The position numbers and the translations under genes were made by a program. A stretch of DNA of 64,000 bases from Candidatus Berkiella aquae. GTDB lineage: Bacteria; Pseudomonadota; Gammaproteobacteria; Berkiellales; Berkiellaceae. Below the pieces are notes generated by a model that worked only from the letters and a program-made list of their open reading frames with translations, was not told where the DNA came from and made no database searches. Of the stretch, positions 45,262 to 56,225 are shown piece by piece. The stretch lies in the NCBI RefSeq assembly GCF_001431295.2, contig NZ_LKAJ02000001.1, positions 3,286,001 through 3,350,000 of the forward strand, read 5' to 3'. The stretch's first letter is position 1; every line of letters begins with the position of its first letter.

Positions 45262-47277
45262 ATGATTTTTAATCATTTTGATCAAGATCTTAAGCGTATA
45301 GGGGCATTGGAAAAGGGTCTGTTATTAAGGCTCGTCATTTCTGGCGTCGGTGTACTTTTTTTGACTTGGCTATCGGTTTTAATTGAGTTTGGTACTCCTG
45401 CTTTCTCTCAGGAAATTTACTACTGGGCAGGCCTTACGCTAACAACGCCTATTTTATATTTTGCTGCGCTTCCTTTCTTTCGCTCAATGTTTGTCGTTGA
45501 TTCAGCTCGTTTTTCTATCGACATTCCCTTATTAATCGCCTTGATTCTCGGTTACAGTTATTCTTTATATGCGACTTTATTTCCAGCCGATAATTTATTC
45601 GCCTATTTTGATTCTATTCTTATCGTATTATTCATTGTCTATGCCGGCCGCTATCTTGAAATTTTTTGCCGACGCCGCATTGGTCGACTTTCACAAAACT
45701 TAAACGTTATCCCTTCAACCCAAGTCAAAGTGATTAGAGCGGACAATCAATTTCATTCTTGCGAGCTCAAGGATATCGTTTTAGGAGATATCTTATACAT
45801 TGGACCTGGCGAATATTTCCCAGTCGATGGCATTATCCTTGAAAGTGATACCAGTGTTGATGAATCAATGATCACCGGTGAAGCCCATGCCATCCCCAAA
45901 TTTACGCATGAAGTTGTTCGGGCTGGTACTTGTAACTTAGATAAAGCGATTACCATCAGAGCCACTAGCACTTTTCATCATTCTTATTTTGGCAAGATCC
46001 TGGCAACGCTCCAACAATCCGTCCCTAATAAAACGAAAGAAAGCTCTCCTTGCGACTCAATCGCACTTTGGCATCAGATGATTGCCTTAACTTGCTCTGC
46101 CGCTATTTATTGCTGGTGGCTTCCCTTTGATCATCCATTTGCTTTATTTTGTGCAACCTGCGCTATCTTGATTACCTGTCCTTGTACAGTTGCTATTGCT
46201 TATCCTCTGACTTGCGCCTGCGTGCAAGAAGTCTGTGCTAAAAAGGGCATCCTTATCAAAAATCCCTCCGCTTTCTTTAAGTTTTCAGAAGTTGAGCACA
46301 TTCTCTTTGATAAGACGGGCACGTTGACCGAAGGTAATTTAATTGTTGCTAAAGCTGAATTTTTCAATGGGGCCAAGCCAGAAGAAGCAATGCCTTTGAT
46401 TGCGCTGATTGAGCAGAACACGCACCACCCTATTGCGCATGCCATTGTGCAATATAGCCAAGCACGCTATAAAGAACTCGCTAGCGCTAACATCCAGCGC
46501 CTACGCGTTTTTCCTGGAAAGGGTGTACGCGCCATCATCAACGGCAAATTTATCCTGATTGGCTCTTCTGATTGGTTACGCAAAAATGGTATTTTTGTTC
46601 CAGCAGACGTCATCGCGGCGCAAGAAACGCAGATCCATTCCGATCTTATTTTTGTACATTGCGCGATTGACGGCTTAGAAGTTGCACGCATTCATTTAAA
46701 AGATAACATTCGTAAAGAAGCAGCAGAAGTTATTCATTTTCTCAAACAACGTAATATCGAAATGACGGTATTAAGTGGCGACAGACCTGCTATCGTCAAT
46801 GCAATTGCCAGCCAATTAGGTCCTATCATTGCAACAGCACAAGCCATGCCGCAAGACAAAGAAGCCCAAGTTGCCCTACTACAAGATCAAGGCAATATTA
46901 CCGCGATGGTGGGGGATGGCCTGAATGATGCCCCTGCTTTACGACGGGCTGATATTGGTATTGCGATTGGAACCGGAAATGCGATTTCAATTGCTTCTTC
47001 CGATATTATCTTAAAACATCCTGAACTAAACCTAATCAAAGATTGCTTACTACTGAGTATCGCCGCTCGAAAAATATTGCGGCAAAACCATTTATTAGGG
47101 TTAGGATTTTGTCTTTTTATGCTACCGTTTGCGGCACTTGGACAATTGACACCCTTAATGATGTTAATCAGTTTATGTCTAAGTGCATTAATCGTAATGG
47201 CAAACACGGCCCGTTTAAAATTCTTTAAATTTTCATTATTCAAAGGCGCTACTAGCTTGCGAGAGTTGCCCATCTAG
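45262..47277 (+). CDS. P1B-type heavy-metal-transporting ATPase
   Basis: 671 residues with eight likely membrane helices. CPC motif in ITCPCTVAIAYPLTCA (Cys306-Pro-Cys308), phosphorylation site DKTGTLTEG (Asp350), HP motif NTHHPIAHAIV, TGEAHAIPK (actuator TGE) and GDGLNDAPALRRADIGIAIG hinge. CPC suggests Cu+ or a similar soft metal, but no N-terminal metal-binding CxxC domain is present, so the enzyme is shorter than usual CopA. No regulator or chaperone gene is adjacent. Its last 42 bp overlap the convergent rpoH gene. Confidence 0.92.
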   Translation: MIFNHFDQDLKRIGALEKGLLLRLVISGVGVLFLTWLSVLIEFGTPAFSQEIYYWAGLTLTTPILYFAALPFFRSMFVVDSARFSIDIPLLIALILGYSYSLYATLFPADNLFAYFDSILIVLFIVYAGRYLEIFCRRRIGRLSQNLNVIPSTQVKVIRADNQFHSCELKDIVLGDILYIGPGEYFPVDGIILESDTSVDESMITGEAHAIPKFTHEVVRAGTCNLDKAITIRATSTFHHSYFGKILATLQQSVPNKTKESSPCDSIALWHQMIALTCSAAIYCWWLPFDHPFALFCATCAILITCPCTVAIAYPLTCACVQEVCAKKGILIKNPSAFFKFSEVEHILFDKTGTLTEGNLIVAKAEFFNGAKPEEAMPLIALIEQNTHHPIAHAIVQYSQARYKELASANIQRLRVFPGKGVRAIINGKFILIGSSDWLRKNGIFVPADVIAAQETQIHSDLIFVHCAIDGLEVARIHLKDNIRKEAAEVIHFLKQRNIEMTVLSGDRPAIVNAIASQLGPIIATAQAMPQDKEAQVALLQDQGNITAMVGDGLNDAPALRRADIGIAIGTGNAISIASSDIILKHPELNLIKDCLLLSIAARKILRQNHLLGLGFCLFMLPFAALGQLTPLMMLISLCLSALIVMANTARLKFFKFSLFKGATSLRELPI

Positions 47278-48126
47278 TGGAAAAACGGTTCGTAATTTTT
47301 TCAGGCCCGCATTTTCTAACTGACGAACCCTTTCTAATGAAATATCATACGATTGTGCTAATTCTTTTAAAGAAGCTTTAGGCTCTTGTAGCCAGCGCTT
47401 AGAAACGATATCTAATGTCCGAGGATCGAGCGTTTGTAACGCAACTTGTAATTGAGCCTGTGCTTCTTCTTCGCTATTACCCTCTAATACAGAATAAGCT
47501 GGATCGGCATTTTGAGGCGCACTCAAATAATAAGATGGCGAAACATTTTCTCCATCATCATCTTCATCCATGTCAAAGGAAGCATCATGTGCATTTAAGC
47601 GATTTTCCATTTCCATGACATCTTTGGGAGTCACGCCTAAATCATTCGCGACATCCAGAACCTCTTGCTGTGAAAACCAACCTAAACGTCGCTTAGCTTG
47701 TCGCAGTTTGAAAAAGAGTTTACGTTGCGCTTTGGTGGTTGCCACTTTAACAATACGCCAATTACGAATCACAAACTCGTGAATTTCTGATTTAATCCAA
47801 TGCACAGCAAAAGAAACCAGACGCACTTTCATGTCGGGATCAAAACGTTTGACTGCCTTCATAAGCCCAATGGAGCCTTCTTGAATGAGATCAGCAACCT
47901 GCAAACCATAACCGCTATACATTTTGGCAATACGTACAACATAACGAAGATGGGATAAGACCAAACGTTGCGCGGCTAATAAATCGCCTTCCTCACGAAA
48001 ACGTTTTGCCAAGCTATATTCTTCTTCAGCGCTAAGCAGTGGCTCAGCATTGACCTGTTGCATATAAGCTTGCAACCCATCTACTGGCACTGCCAAAGAT
48101 TTGAGTGGTTGTAATTGCACAGACAT
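47236..48126 (-). CDS. rpoH: RNA polymerase sigma factor RpoH (sigma-32)
   Basis: 296 residues from ATG 48126 (MSVQLQPLKSL), which has AGGAG 10 bases upstream; the alternative ATG 48147 has none. Region 2 reads RYVVRIAKMYSGYGLQVADL and IGLMKAVKRFDPDMKVRLVS, followed by HWIKSEIHEFVIRNWRIVKV; the RpoH box is QRKLFFKLR. Region 4 is LKELAQSYDISLERVRQLEN. It drives heat-shock gene transcription. A near-perfect CIRCE operator lies 36 bp upstream (48162-48186), indicating HrcA control of rpoH itself. An acidic insert DMDEDDDGENVSPSYY is seen before region 3/4. Confidence 0.96.
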   Translation of the reverse strand: MSVQLQPLKSLAVPVDGLQAYMQQVNAEPLLSAEEEYSLAKRFREEGDLLAAQRLVLSHLRYVVRIAKMYSGYGLQVADLIQEGSIGLMKAVKRFDPDMKVRLVSFAVHWIKSEIHEFVIRNWRIVKVATTKAQRKLFFKLRQAKRRLGWFSQQEVLDVANDLGVTPKDVMEMENRLNAHDASFDMDEDDDGENVSPSYYLSAPQNADPAYSVLEGNSEEEAQAQLQVALQTLDPRTLDIVSKRWLQEPKASLKELAQSYDISLERVRQLENAGLKKLRTVFPLDGQLSQASSAFE

Positions 48127-48161
48127 TTCACTACTTCTCCTAGTCATATTGTTATCTAGTG

Positions 48162-48186
48162 TAGCACTCTCTGGAAGAGAGTGCTA
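48162..48186. promoter_or_regulatory. CIRCE element (HrcA operator) between rpoH and a hypothetical gene
   Basis: TAGCACTC (48162-48169), nine bases, GAGTGCTA (48179-48186). The CIRCE consensus is TTAGCACTC-N9-GAGTGCTAA; only the outermost base of each arm differs (G here), and the 9-base spacer is exact. The full inverted repeat extends to 11-bp arms around a 3-base centre. On the minus strand a TATATT hexamer lies just upstream, so the site would fall in the early transcribed region of rpoH, the normal place for CIRCE. It also precedes the divergent gene starting at 48293. Confidence 0.85.
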
Positions 48187-48292
48187 GCTCATAAATGTCA
48201 ATATATTCAATTACTTATAATTTTAACAGGTGTGATTAAGCAAACTTTCTTTTTATCGCTTATACTTTTTGATAACAGGAAAGGGAGAACCT

Positions 48293-48646
48293 ATGGCTTA
48301 CTTTATTGTTGATACCCCCTACGAACAGTGCTTTGAAATCTTTTTTAAAGATGAGCTTGGCTATCCTAATTTTTATCGCATGACCGAATTACTCAATGAC
48401 GAGCCACTTTATCGACCGTTAACGCTACTGGTTCCTTATCCGAGCAAAGCCCCCACCATCATTCAACGCCTGAGTGAACATGCACAGCAATTAGGCATAA
48501 AATGCATGCCTTTTGGCCAAGAATTAGAAACCCCATTTGTTTTTGATGAGTGTGGCCAACTGCTGCTTCCCATGCATTTTAAAGAAGCGTTATGCTTTGC
48601 AGTGAATGAGTTTTTGCGCATTAATACTATCTCTGGTGCCGCTTAA
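48293..48646 (+). CDS. Small hypothetical protein divergent from rpoH
   Basis: 117 residues from ATG 48293 (MAYFIVDTPYEQCFEIFF), preceded by GGGAG 6 bases upstream; the frame is open 8 codons more. Soluble alpha/beta protein with RPLTLLVPYPSKAPTIIQRL and a C-terminal helix. No family recognised, no signal peptide. A TATACT hexamer at 48261-48266 could be its -10 box. It may share the CIRCE-containing intergenic region with rpoH, but CIRCE lies upstream of that hexamer in its direction. Confidence 0.65.
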   Translation: MAYFIVDTPYEQCFEIFFKDELGYPNFYRMTELLNDEPLYRPLTLLVPYPSKAPTIIQRLSEHAQQLGIKCMPFGQELETPFVFDECGQLLLPMHFKEALCFAVNEFLRINTISGAA

Positions 48647-48765
48647 GCTCGAACAAGCCCTCTCCTCAGCGAGATCCTACCGCTTATCTGCCTAGTCATT
48701 GCGAAGTGGAGCATTGGTAGTTAGTCTGCGTTCTTAATTTTAAATGATTGAAATGAGAACGAATT

Positions 48766-49959
48766 ATGCCAAATACCAATGAACTCTATACCAAAGTGGC
48801 CGCTGATGGTGCCCAAATGATTTGGCATACCATTGGCAAAATCCTACCCCAAGTCGGCGCTCTATTTGTTGCAGATAAAATCGGCGATGTTGCTGATTGG
48901 GCACAAGGTAAACAAGATCCCAGTACCGAACAAAAAAGCTTTGCTTCTCGCCTCAATCCATTGAATTGGTTTAGAAATATCAATCCTGTTTCAACCAGTT
49001 CTTTTTTGTTAACCCCTTTAAAAGGAGGCAAAAAATTTATTGGCTGGACCGCACTAGAAGGATTGCTTGCCGAATATCAAGGCGAGATCGAAAAGCACTG
49101 GCAAAAATTAGCTCCTATTGGCGAAAAATTCTTAAAGCCTTTTGTTGAAAAAGTCACTACGCCTTTTATAGATTACTTGCAAAATCAAGGTTTAATGCAA
49201 GCAACACAAAATGTCGAAATCGTTTGCGAATGTCCCATGCTGCCAGAACAAACCTTTGCAGCGGTAAAACAAGCGGCTACCATGCCTGGAGAAACCGGTT
49301 CAACTATCACAGGGCTTTTGTCTTCTTTTAAAGACATGATGACAACCCCTTTTTCAGAATGGGGTAGCGCTGCTAAAGATATCGGTCCAACACCTTTAGA
49401 GCAGGTGTTCCAACAAGACACACCTACCCAGCTGTTTCAAGAAGTTGCGCCGACTATCAGAAATGTGATTACGCCGGTTACTGAAACAATCAAAGAGCAG
49501 ACAAGCCAATACCAAAACCATTTCATGAGAAGCCTTGAACAGCGTGCCGAGCCTACCGCTCGCTTTATGGCGGATGCTTGCTCAAGTGCATACAATGGGA
49601 TCTCCAAATTATCGCAAAAACCCAATGATGTTTATCATGCGGTTGAAAGCTCTGTTCACTTGATAGCAGAAGCGCTAGGCATACATCCGGGTTGGGTTGT
49701 CGCTGCAGGTGTTGGTATCACAAGTCTTGCAGGCTATGGCTTATATTCAGGATTACAAGGATGGTCTTCTTCTGCTGCAACAGCGCAAGCTACCGCAACC
49801 GGTGGCAAGGCTAATGCAACAGGTGGCAATGGCGGTAACGTTAACTTATTAATCCAATTCCCTCAGCAAACACAAGCCCAAGGGATGCCACCTGTCACTC
49901 CTACGACCTTGACAGCAGTACCCCAAACAACGGCAACTGTAGGGCTAGGATCACCATAA
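48766..49959 (+). CDS. Unrecognised 397-residue protein with one membrane segment and low-complexity C-terminus
   Basis: The N-terminal two thirds are amphipathic-helical (for example AADGAQMIWHTIGKILPQVG and WQKLAPIGEKFLKPFVEKVT). A glycine-rich hydrophobic segment WVVAAGVGITSLAGYGLYSG lies near residue 310. The tail is Ala/Thr/Gly/Asn-rich (AQATATGGKANATGGNGGN) and ends in Pro/Gln/Thr-rich sequence. No signal peptide and no recognised domain. The long amphipathic helices plus one membrane segment resemble membrane-active secreted proteins, but this is only a composition argument. It stands alone between short intergenic regions. Confidence 0.6.
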   Translation: MPNTNELYTKVAADGAQMIWHTIGKILPQVGALFVADKIGDVADWAQGKQDPSTEQKSFASRLNPLNWFRNINPVSTSSFLLTPLKGGKKFIGWTALEGLLAEYQGEIEKHWQKLAPIGEKFLKPFVEKVTTPFIDYLQNQGLMQATQNVEIVCECPMLPEQTFAAVKQAATMPGETGSTITGLLSSFKDMMTTPFSEWGSAAKDIGPTPLEQVFQQDTPTQLFQEVAPTIRNVITPVTETIKEQTSQYQNHFMRSLEQRAEPTARFMADACSSAYNGISKLSQKPNDVYHAVESSVHLIAEALGIHPGWVVAAGVGITSLAGYGLYSGLQGWSSSAATAQATATGGKANATGGNGGNVNLLIQFPQQTQAQGMPPVTPTTLTAVPQTTATVGLGSP

Positions 49960-50811
49960 TCAACTCTTCATTCGAGAAGGCACCCTTTTGCGGTGCCTTA
50001 CTTTCAAGCGCCTAGGATTAAAAGGAACCAGCAACATATTGGGTAATGTTTTAAATTGCGGATAACGAAACTCTTCTAAACCAATATAAATTTTATTATC
50101 ACCCGAAATTGAACGATACGTATAAGTGCCAAACAATTTATCCCAAATACTTAAACAAAACCCATAATTACTATTGGTTTCTTTAAGATAATCAGAATGA
50201 TGGATACGATGCATGTTCGGGGTAATCATAAAGAGGCGAAGTACTTTATCAAACCTGGGTTGTATATAAACATTCATATGCACAAACATGGTCATCACAT
50301 TTAGAAGTATTTCATAAAGAAATACGGCTATAACCGGCGCGCCGATAAAAGCCACTGCCAATAATTTAAACCCCATGGTAAACATTTCTTCTATGGGATG
50401 AAATCGTATTCCCGTACTCACATCAAGGTGTCTATCCATGTGATGCACTCGATGAACTCGCCAAAATGCTTTGATACGATGCATCATCAAATGCTGTGTA
50501 TACATCACAAGATCCAAAAAAACCATGGAAAGAATTACCTCAATTATCCACAGGGTCGGATTTTGATTGAAATACCCTATTCCCTTTTGCTGTGCTATCC
50601 AGGCGGTTGTAACTGCCAAAAAAGGAAAAATCAGCCGGATGGTTACTTTAGAAATAAGCGCCAAACTCAAATGGGTAGTCCAGCGTACAGATCGCTTGTC
50701 TGCCCATCGCCAAATGCCATATTTTTTTTCTATTGTTGCGAGCAATAGAAAAAAGAAAATAAAGATCAACAGGCGACAGATATCTTGATATTGAACAATC
50801 CATTTTTCCAT
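49960..50811 (-). CDS. Fatty acid hydroxylase / sterol desaturase family membrane protein
   Basis: 283 residues from ATG 50811 (MEKWIVQYQDICRLL). Several hydrophobic segments and the three His clusters of the family: QHLMMH (HxxxH), HRVHHMDRH and MHRIHHS, which bind the di-iron centre of O2-dependent lipid hydroxylases and desaturases. FHPIEEMF and the C-terminal WDKLFGTY block are also typical. Substrate unknown; bacterial members act on fatty acyl chains, sterols or ether lipids. It ends immediately before the convergent 397-residue gene. Confidence 0.9.
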   Translation of the reverse strand: MEKWIVQYQDICRLLIFIFFFLLLATIEKKYGIWRWADKRSVRWTTHLSLALISKVTIRLIFPFLAVTTAWIAQQKGIGYFNQNPTLWIIEVILSMVFLDLVMYTQHLMMHRIKAFWRVHRVHHMDRHLDVSTGIRFHPIEEMFTMGFKLLAVAFIGAPVIAVFLYEILLNVMTMFVHMNVYIQPRFDKVLRLFMITPNMHRIHHSDYLKETNSNYGFCLSIWDKLFGTYTYRSISGDNKIYIGLEEFRYPQFKTLPNMLLVPFNPRRLKVRHRKRVPSRMKS

Positions 50812-51144
50812 GGTGGTGGCGCCCTTTAACTGGTAAGCGGTATATACCCAATACACTTCAAAATGCAAAGCATGATTTGAAGTGCTTCCCTACGCGATGG
50901 GGATCCCCTGATTGCAAGTGCCGATTTACTCGGCGCGCAGCATTCAAACAAGATTATACCCCTCGCCAGGAATTGAAGAATCTCGCATCTTCAAGTACGA
51001 GCGGTATATATAAAATTATACTGTACCCATCCCGTTTGAGGTATGTTTGCTTCACAGTCAGCAAAAATTTTTTTCTGTTCTACACTTTATTAACGAATAA
51101 ATAGGAGCCTTTCTAGATTAATCTCATTTAAGCCGCGGTGTCAC

Positions 51145-51621
51145 ATGCAATATAATCATTATTCAACTGAAATCTCTAATGAACTTGGTAACAAACTCGT
51201 CAAGCAGGTAATATGGGGCATTGCCCTGATTGGATGCGCAGCCTTTTTATGCGCCATGACAAATCTGTTTGATACAGTACTGATTATTGAAATAGCGACC
51301 ACAACCAGCGCTTTGCTAGTCAGCACAGTTTGCCTTCTTCATCTTTATCAAGAACATCGCATTTGGCAACGCCAAGAACTTCGATTAATCAAAGCTTTGT
51401 TAAAACAGATCCAACAGCAATATACCCACTTGCCCCCGCTATGTTTTATGGAAGGCATTTTATTGCAAGCGCTCGATACTGCGGGTATTAAAGAGCAACG
51501 TATTCAGATCTTAAAAAAATACAAGGCCCAACAATCGGCTTTAGATGTTTTTGTAAAATATTGTCAACAACAGCATGCCGATCTGGTTGCTTTGACACAT
51601 CTTGGATTAAGCTGGGAATAG
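51145..51621 (+). CDS. Small membrane protein, unrecognised
   Basis: 158 residues: two hydrophobic segments near the N-terminus (VIWGIALIGCAAFLCAMTNL and EIATTTSALLVSTVCLLHLY) followed by a cytoplasmic helical part (RQELRLIKALLKQIQQQYTH). No family recognised. It precedes hemB by 69 bp on the same strand, and no strong ribosome binding site is seen before ATG 51145. The 276 bp upstream, back to the divergent hydroxylase gene, hold a small hairpin (gccga/tcggc) and no gene. Confidence 0.6.
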   Translation: MQYNHYSTEISNELGNKLVKQVIWGIALIGCAAFLCAMTNLFDTVLIIEIATTTSALLVSTVCLLHLYQEHRIWQRQELRLIKALLKQIQQQYTHLPPLCFMEGILLQALDTAGIKEQRIQILKKYKAQQSALDVFVKYCQQQHADLVALTHLGLSWE

Positions 51622-51678
51622 CCAATCTCTTCAAACTTGAGAAATTTTTTGTTAACGTTCATTCCTTGATTTTTTTGA

Positions 51679-52692
<1,014 letters not shown>

Positions 52693-52850
52693 TGTAGCTG
52701 CGTCAAAAAGACTTGAATAGCAAGGACATCGCCCATATATTCATAGTAAATTAACTAGATGTACCAAATGCGATGACAATTGAGATAAGCCTTGTTAGCA
52801 TGAGATAACGAAATTTAAATAGAATACCGATTGAGGAGAGTGAATTTACC

Positions 52851-53177
52851 ATGAATAACCAGATTATTGCTGTCAGTGATGACTCTTTTGAAAAGGATGT
52901 CATGAATGCAGAATTACCCGTTCTTGTTGATTTTTGGGCAGAATGGTGTGGTCCTTGCAAAATGATTGCCCCCATTCTTGATGATATTGCAAAAGCCTAC
53001 GAAGGACGCCTGCAAGTCGCTAAAATCAATATTGATGATAATACGACAACCCCCCAAAAATTTGGCGTTCGTGGTATTCCTACATTGATGTTATTCAAAA
53101 ATGGCGAGCTAGAATCCACAAAAGTTGGTGCGATTTCTAAATCACAATTAACCGCCTTTTTGGATACTCACCTATAG
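52851..53177 (+). CDS. trxA: Thioredoxin 1
   Basis: 108 residues; disulfide reductase with [15 protein letters not shown] active site (CGPC), cis-Pro loop [14 protein letters not shown] and the usual length. ATG 52851 follows GAGGAG. Upstream of rho, the trxA-rho order of many gammaproteobacteria. Confidence 0.97.
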   Translation: MNNQIIAVSDDSFEKDVMNAELPVLVDFWAEWCGPCKMIAPILDDIAKAYEGRLQVAKINIDDNTTTPQKFGVRGIPTLMLFKNGELESTKVGAISKSQLTAFLDTHL

Positions 53178-53491
53178 TGGATATTCCCCTAGCATCTTAA
53201 AAAAAAGTTTGGTAGGATGCGTGATGACTTGGGCTAGCATGGCCAAGCAAAGCGCCTCTTGCTAAACTCCAAGTTCCCTATTTATACTCCGTCTTTGTTT
53301 TTCAGTGTAACGTCACCTTGTATGCAAATGCTTTGGCATTCACTGAAAATGAAAGAGCAAATGAATAAGGTTTTGTCACAGAGTGTTCAAGGTTTAATGT
53401 CCACTAAACGTTATCCATCAAATAGTCGTCACTATTCCATCCTTTGTGATCAAGCCAAATTCCATCATCCATCAACTAAATAAGCACACGT
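53178..53491. other. Intergenic leader between trxA and rho
   Basis: About 310 bp. A short inverted repeat gcatc...ggatgc after trxA (near 53192-53220) may be a weak terminator. A 74-codon open frame 53259-53483 exists, but its composition is not protein-like and it has no ribosome binding site, so it is not called. In E. coli a long rho leader mediates Rho autoregulation; a similar role is possible here but no sequence feature proves it. Confidence 0.45.
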
Positions 53492-54748
53492 ATGAATCTT
53501 TCAGAATTAAAAAATAAACCTGCTGCAGAGCTTTCTGAAATGGCCCTTGAATTGGGCGTTGAAAATGTTCCGCGCTTGCGTAAGCAGGATCTCATTTTTG
53601 GGATCTTAAAGGCTCATTCAAAAAGCGGTGAAGACATCTATGGTGATGGTGTCCTCGAACTTTTACAAGATGGCTTTGGATTTTTGCGCTCTGCCAGAAC
53701 CTCTTATTTGCCAGGCCCAGATGATATCTATGTCTCCCCTAGTCAAATCCGTCGTTTTGGATTGCGCACAGGCGATACGGTTTCCGGTAAAATTCGCCCC
53801 CCTAAAGAAGGCGAACGTTATTTTGCTCTACTGAAAGTCAACGAAATTAACTACGAAAATCCTGAAGCAGTCCGCAATAAACTCTTATTTGAAAATCTCA
53901 CCCCACTGCATGCTGAAAAACGCCTTAAAATGGAAGTGGGCAATGGCAGTACAGAAGATATTACGGCACGAATTATTGATTTAGTCTCTCCGATTGGTAG
54001 AGGACAACGTGGCCTTATTGTTTCACCTCCTAAAGCAGGTAAGACAATGATGTTACAAAATATCGCGCATTCTATTTCAACGAATTATCCTGAATGCAAA
54101 TTGATTGTTCTATTAATCGATGAACGTCCCGAAGAAGTCACGGAGATGGAACGCTCCGTACAAGGTGAAGTGATTGCGAGCACCTTCGATGAACCACCTA
54201 ATCGTCACGTGCAAGTTTCTGAAATGGTTATCGAAAAAGCAAAACGTCTGGTTGAGCATAAAATGGATGTCGTTATTTTACTTGACTCCATCACTCGTTT
54301 AGCTCGTGCTTACAACACAACCATTCCTCATTCAGGCAAAGTATTAACCGGTGGTGTTGATGCGGCCGCATTACAACGCCCTAAACGATTCTTTGGTGCG
54401 GCTCGTAATATTGAAGAAGGTGGCAGTTTAACCATTATTGCAACTGCGCTGATTGATACTGGCTCGAAGATGGATGAAGTGATTTACGAAGAATTCAAAG
54501 GAACAGGTAACCTTGAATTACATCTCGATCGCCGTATTGCTGAAAAACGCGTTTATCCTGCGATTAACATTAATCGCTCCGGTACAAGACGTGAAGAAAA
54601 GCTCACCACACCTGATGAATTACAGAAAATGTGGATTCTGCGTAAGTTATTGCATCCTATGGATGAATTAGCTGCGATTGAATTCCTCATTGAACGCCTC
54701 AAAGGCACAAAGAACAATGAAGATTTCTTTGATGCTATGAAACGTTAA
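53492..54748 (+). CDS. rho: Transcription termination factor Rho
   Basis: 418-residue hexameric RNA helicase. N-terminal [20 protein letters not shown], the RNA-binding cold-shock-like domain ([40 protein letters not shown]), Walker [16 protein letters not shown], Walker [17 protein letters not shown], and the Q and R loops ([20 protein letters not shown]). Standard length without insertions. Confidence 0.98.
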   Translation: MNLSELKNKPAAELSEMALELGVENVPRLRKQDLIFGILKAHSKSGEDIYGDGVLELLQDGFGFLRSARTSYLPGPDDIYVSPSQIRRFGLRTGDTVSGKIRPPKEGERYFALLKVNEINYENPEAVRNKLLFENLTPLHAEKRLKMEVGNGSTEDITARIIDLVSPIGRGQRGLIVSPPKAGKTMMLQNIAHSISTNYPECKLIVLLIDERPEEVTEMERSVQGEVIASTFDEPPNRHVQVSEMVIEKAKRLVEHKMDVVILLDSITRLARAYNTTIPHSGKVLTGGVDAAALQRPKRFFGAARNIEEGGSLTIIATALIDTGSKMDEVIYEEFKGTGNLELHLDRRIAEKRVYPAININRSGTRREEKLTTPDELQKMWILRKLLHPMDELAAIEFLIERLKGTKNNEDFFDAMKR

Positions 54749-54751
54749 TGA

Positions 54752-56221
54752 ATGAAATACGAAGATCTTCGTGACTTTATTCGTCATTTAGCAGAAAAGG
54801 ATCAACTCAAGCGCGTTAGTGCAAGTGTTGATCCTTTTTTGGAAATGACTGAAATTTCTCATCGTGTCTTAAGACAACAAGGCCCCGCTTTACTATTCGA
54901 ATCACCCAAAAATCACTCGATCCCGGTACTTACCAATTTATTTGGCACACCAGAGCGAGTTGCCGCAGCAATGGGGCAAGAATCTTTAAGTGATTTACGC
55001 GAAGTGGGCAAGTTTCTTGCTTTCCTTAAAGAACCCGAACCTCCCAAAGGATTTAAAGATGCATTAAAACAATTGCCTCTTTACAAGCAAATCCTCAATA
55101 TGGCGCCAACCAGAGAAACGCTTGGTAAAGCCCTTTGTCAACGTAATCGTTTGCAAGGTGATGAAATTGATCTTTATCGTTTACCAATTCAAACATGTTG
55201 GCCTGAAGATGTTGCCCCGCTGATTACTTGGGGATTGGTTGTCACACAAGGCCCTTATGCATCAAGACAAAATTTAGGGATCTATCGACAACAAGTTATT
55301 GCTAAGAACAAAGTGATTATGCGTTGGCTGGGCCATCGTGGCGGTGCGTTAGATTACGCTAAATGGTGTCAAAAACACAAAGACAAACCATTTCCCATCG
55401 CTGTTGCAATTGGGGCGGATCCAGCGACAATACTCGCCGCTGTCACCCCTATCCCTGATACTTTATCAGAATATGCGTTTGCCGGATTATTGCGAGGTCA
55501 TAAAACACGACTCGTCCCTTGCCATCTGCATTCATTAGATGTTCCTGCAACAAGCGAAATGATTTTAGAAGGCTTTATCTATCCTAATGATACGGCATTA
55601 GAAGGCCCTTTTGGCGATCATACGGGTTACTACAATGAAGTAGAACGTTTTCCGGTGATGACGATTGAAAGCATTTCTATGAGAGATAACCCTATCTATC
55701 ATAGCACCTATACTGGCAGACCCCCTGATGAACCTGCTGTCTTAGGCGTTGCTTTAAATGAAGTATTTGTACCGGTTTTACAAAAACAGTTTCCAGAAAT
55801 CGTTGATTTTTATTTACCGCCAGAGGGTTGCTCTTATCGCATGGCAGTTGTCACGATTAAAAAGGAATATCCCGGTCATGCTAAACGAGTGATGTTCGGA
55901 GTTTGGTCATTTTTACGGCAATTTATGTATACCAAATTCATTATTGTTACTGACGATGATGTTGATGCTAGAAACTGGCAAGATGTGATCTGGGCAATTA
56001 CCACACGGATGGATCCCAAAAGAGATACCGTACTGCTGGATAATACGCCAATTGATTATCTTGATTTTGCATCGCCTGTTTCAGGTCTTGGGGGCAAAAT
56101 GGGACTTGATGCAACAACGAAACTGCCTGGCGAAACCGATCGCGAATGGGGTAAACCGATACACCAATCTCAAGACATCATTACGCGTATTGATGAATTA
56201 TGGCCGTCGCTTGGGTTATAA
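54752..56221 (+). CDS. ubiD: 4-hydroxy-3-polyprenylbenzoate decarboxylase
   Basis: 489 residues; prenyl-FMN-dependent decarboxylase of ubiquinone synthesis. [20 protein letters not shown] and [18 protein letters not shown] at the N-terminus, [33 protein letters not shown] with the catalytic Glu/Asp environment, and the C-terminal [20 protein letters not shown] and [11 protein letters not shown]. It follows rho by 3 bp and precedes fre by 4 bp. Its cofactor-making partner UbiX is not in the window. Confidence 0.97.
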   Translation: MKYEDLRDFIRHLAEKDQLKRVSASVDPFLEMTEISHRVLRQQGPALLFESPKNHSIPVLTNLFGTPERVAAAMGQESLSDLREVGKFLAFLKEPEPPKGFKDALKQLPLYKQILNMAPTRETLGKALCQRNRLQGDEIDLYRLPIQTCWPEDVAPLITWGLVVTQGPYASRQNLGIYRQQVIAKNKVIMRWLGHRGGALDYAKWCQKHKDKPFPIAVAIGADPATILAAVTPIPDTLSEYAFAGLLRGHKTRLVPCHLHSLDVPATSEMILEGFIYPNDTALEGPFGDHTGYYNEVERFPVMTIESISMRDNPIYHSTYTGRPPDEPAVLGVALNEVFVPVLQKQFPEIVDFYLPPEGCSYRMAVVTIKKEYPGHAKRVMFGVWSFLRQFMYTKFIIVTDDDVDARNWQDVIWAITTRMDPKRDTVLLDNTPIDYLDFASPVSGLGGKMGLDATTKLPGETDREWGKPIHQSQDIITRIDELWPSLGL

Positions 56222-56225
56222 AATC

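Noticed and set aside
48690-48735. Possible degenerate copy of the 40-bp repeat (shares gtcattgcga)
   Set aside because: Only the first ten bases match and the rest diverges, so it could be chance.
50877-51104. 75-codon plus-strand frame in the gap before the small membrane protein
   Set aside because: Composition (many Arg, Cys and Ser) and lack of a ribosome binding site indicate non-coding sequence.
53259-53483. 74-codon open frame between trxA and rho
   Set aside because: No ribosome binding site, odd composition with many Ser, His and Met and no similarity I recognise; it fits a non-coding leader better.
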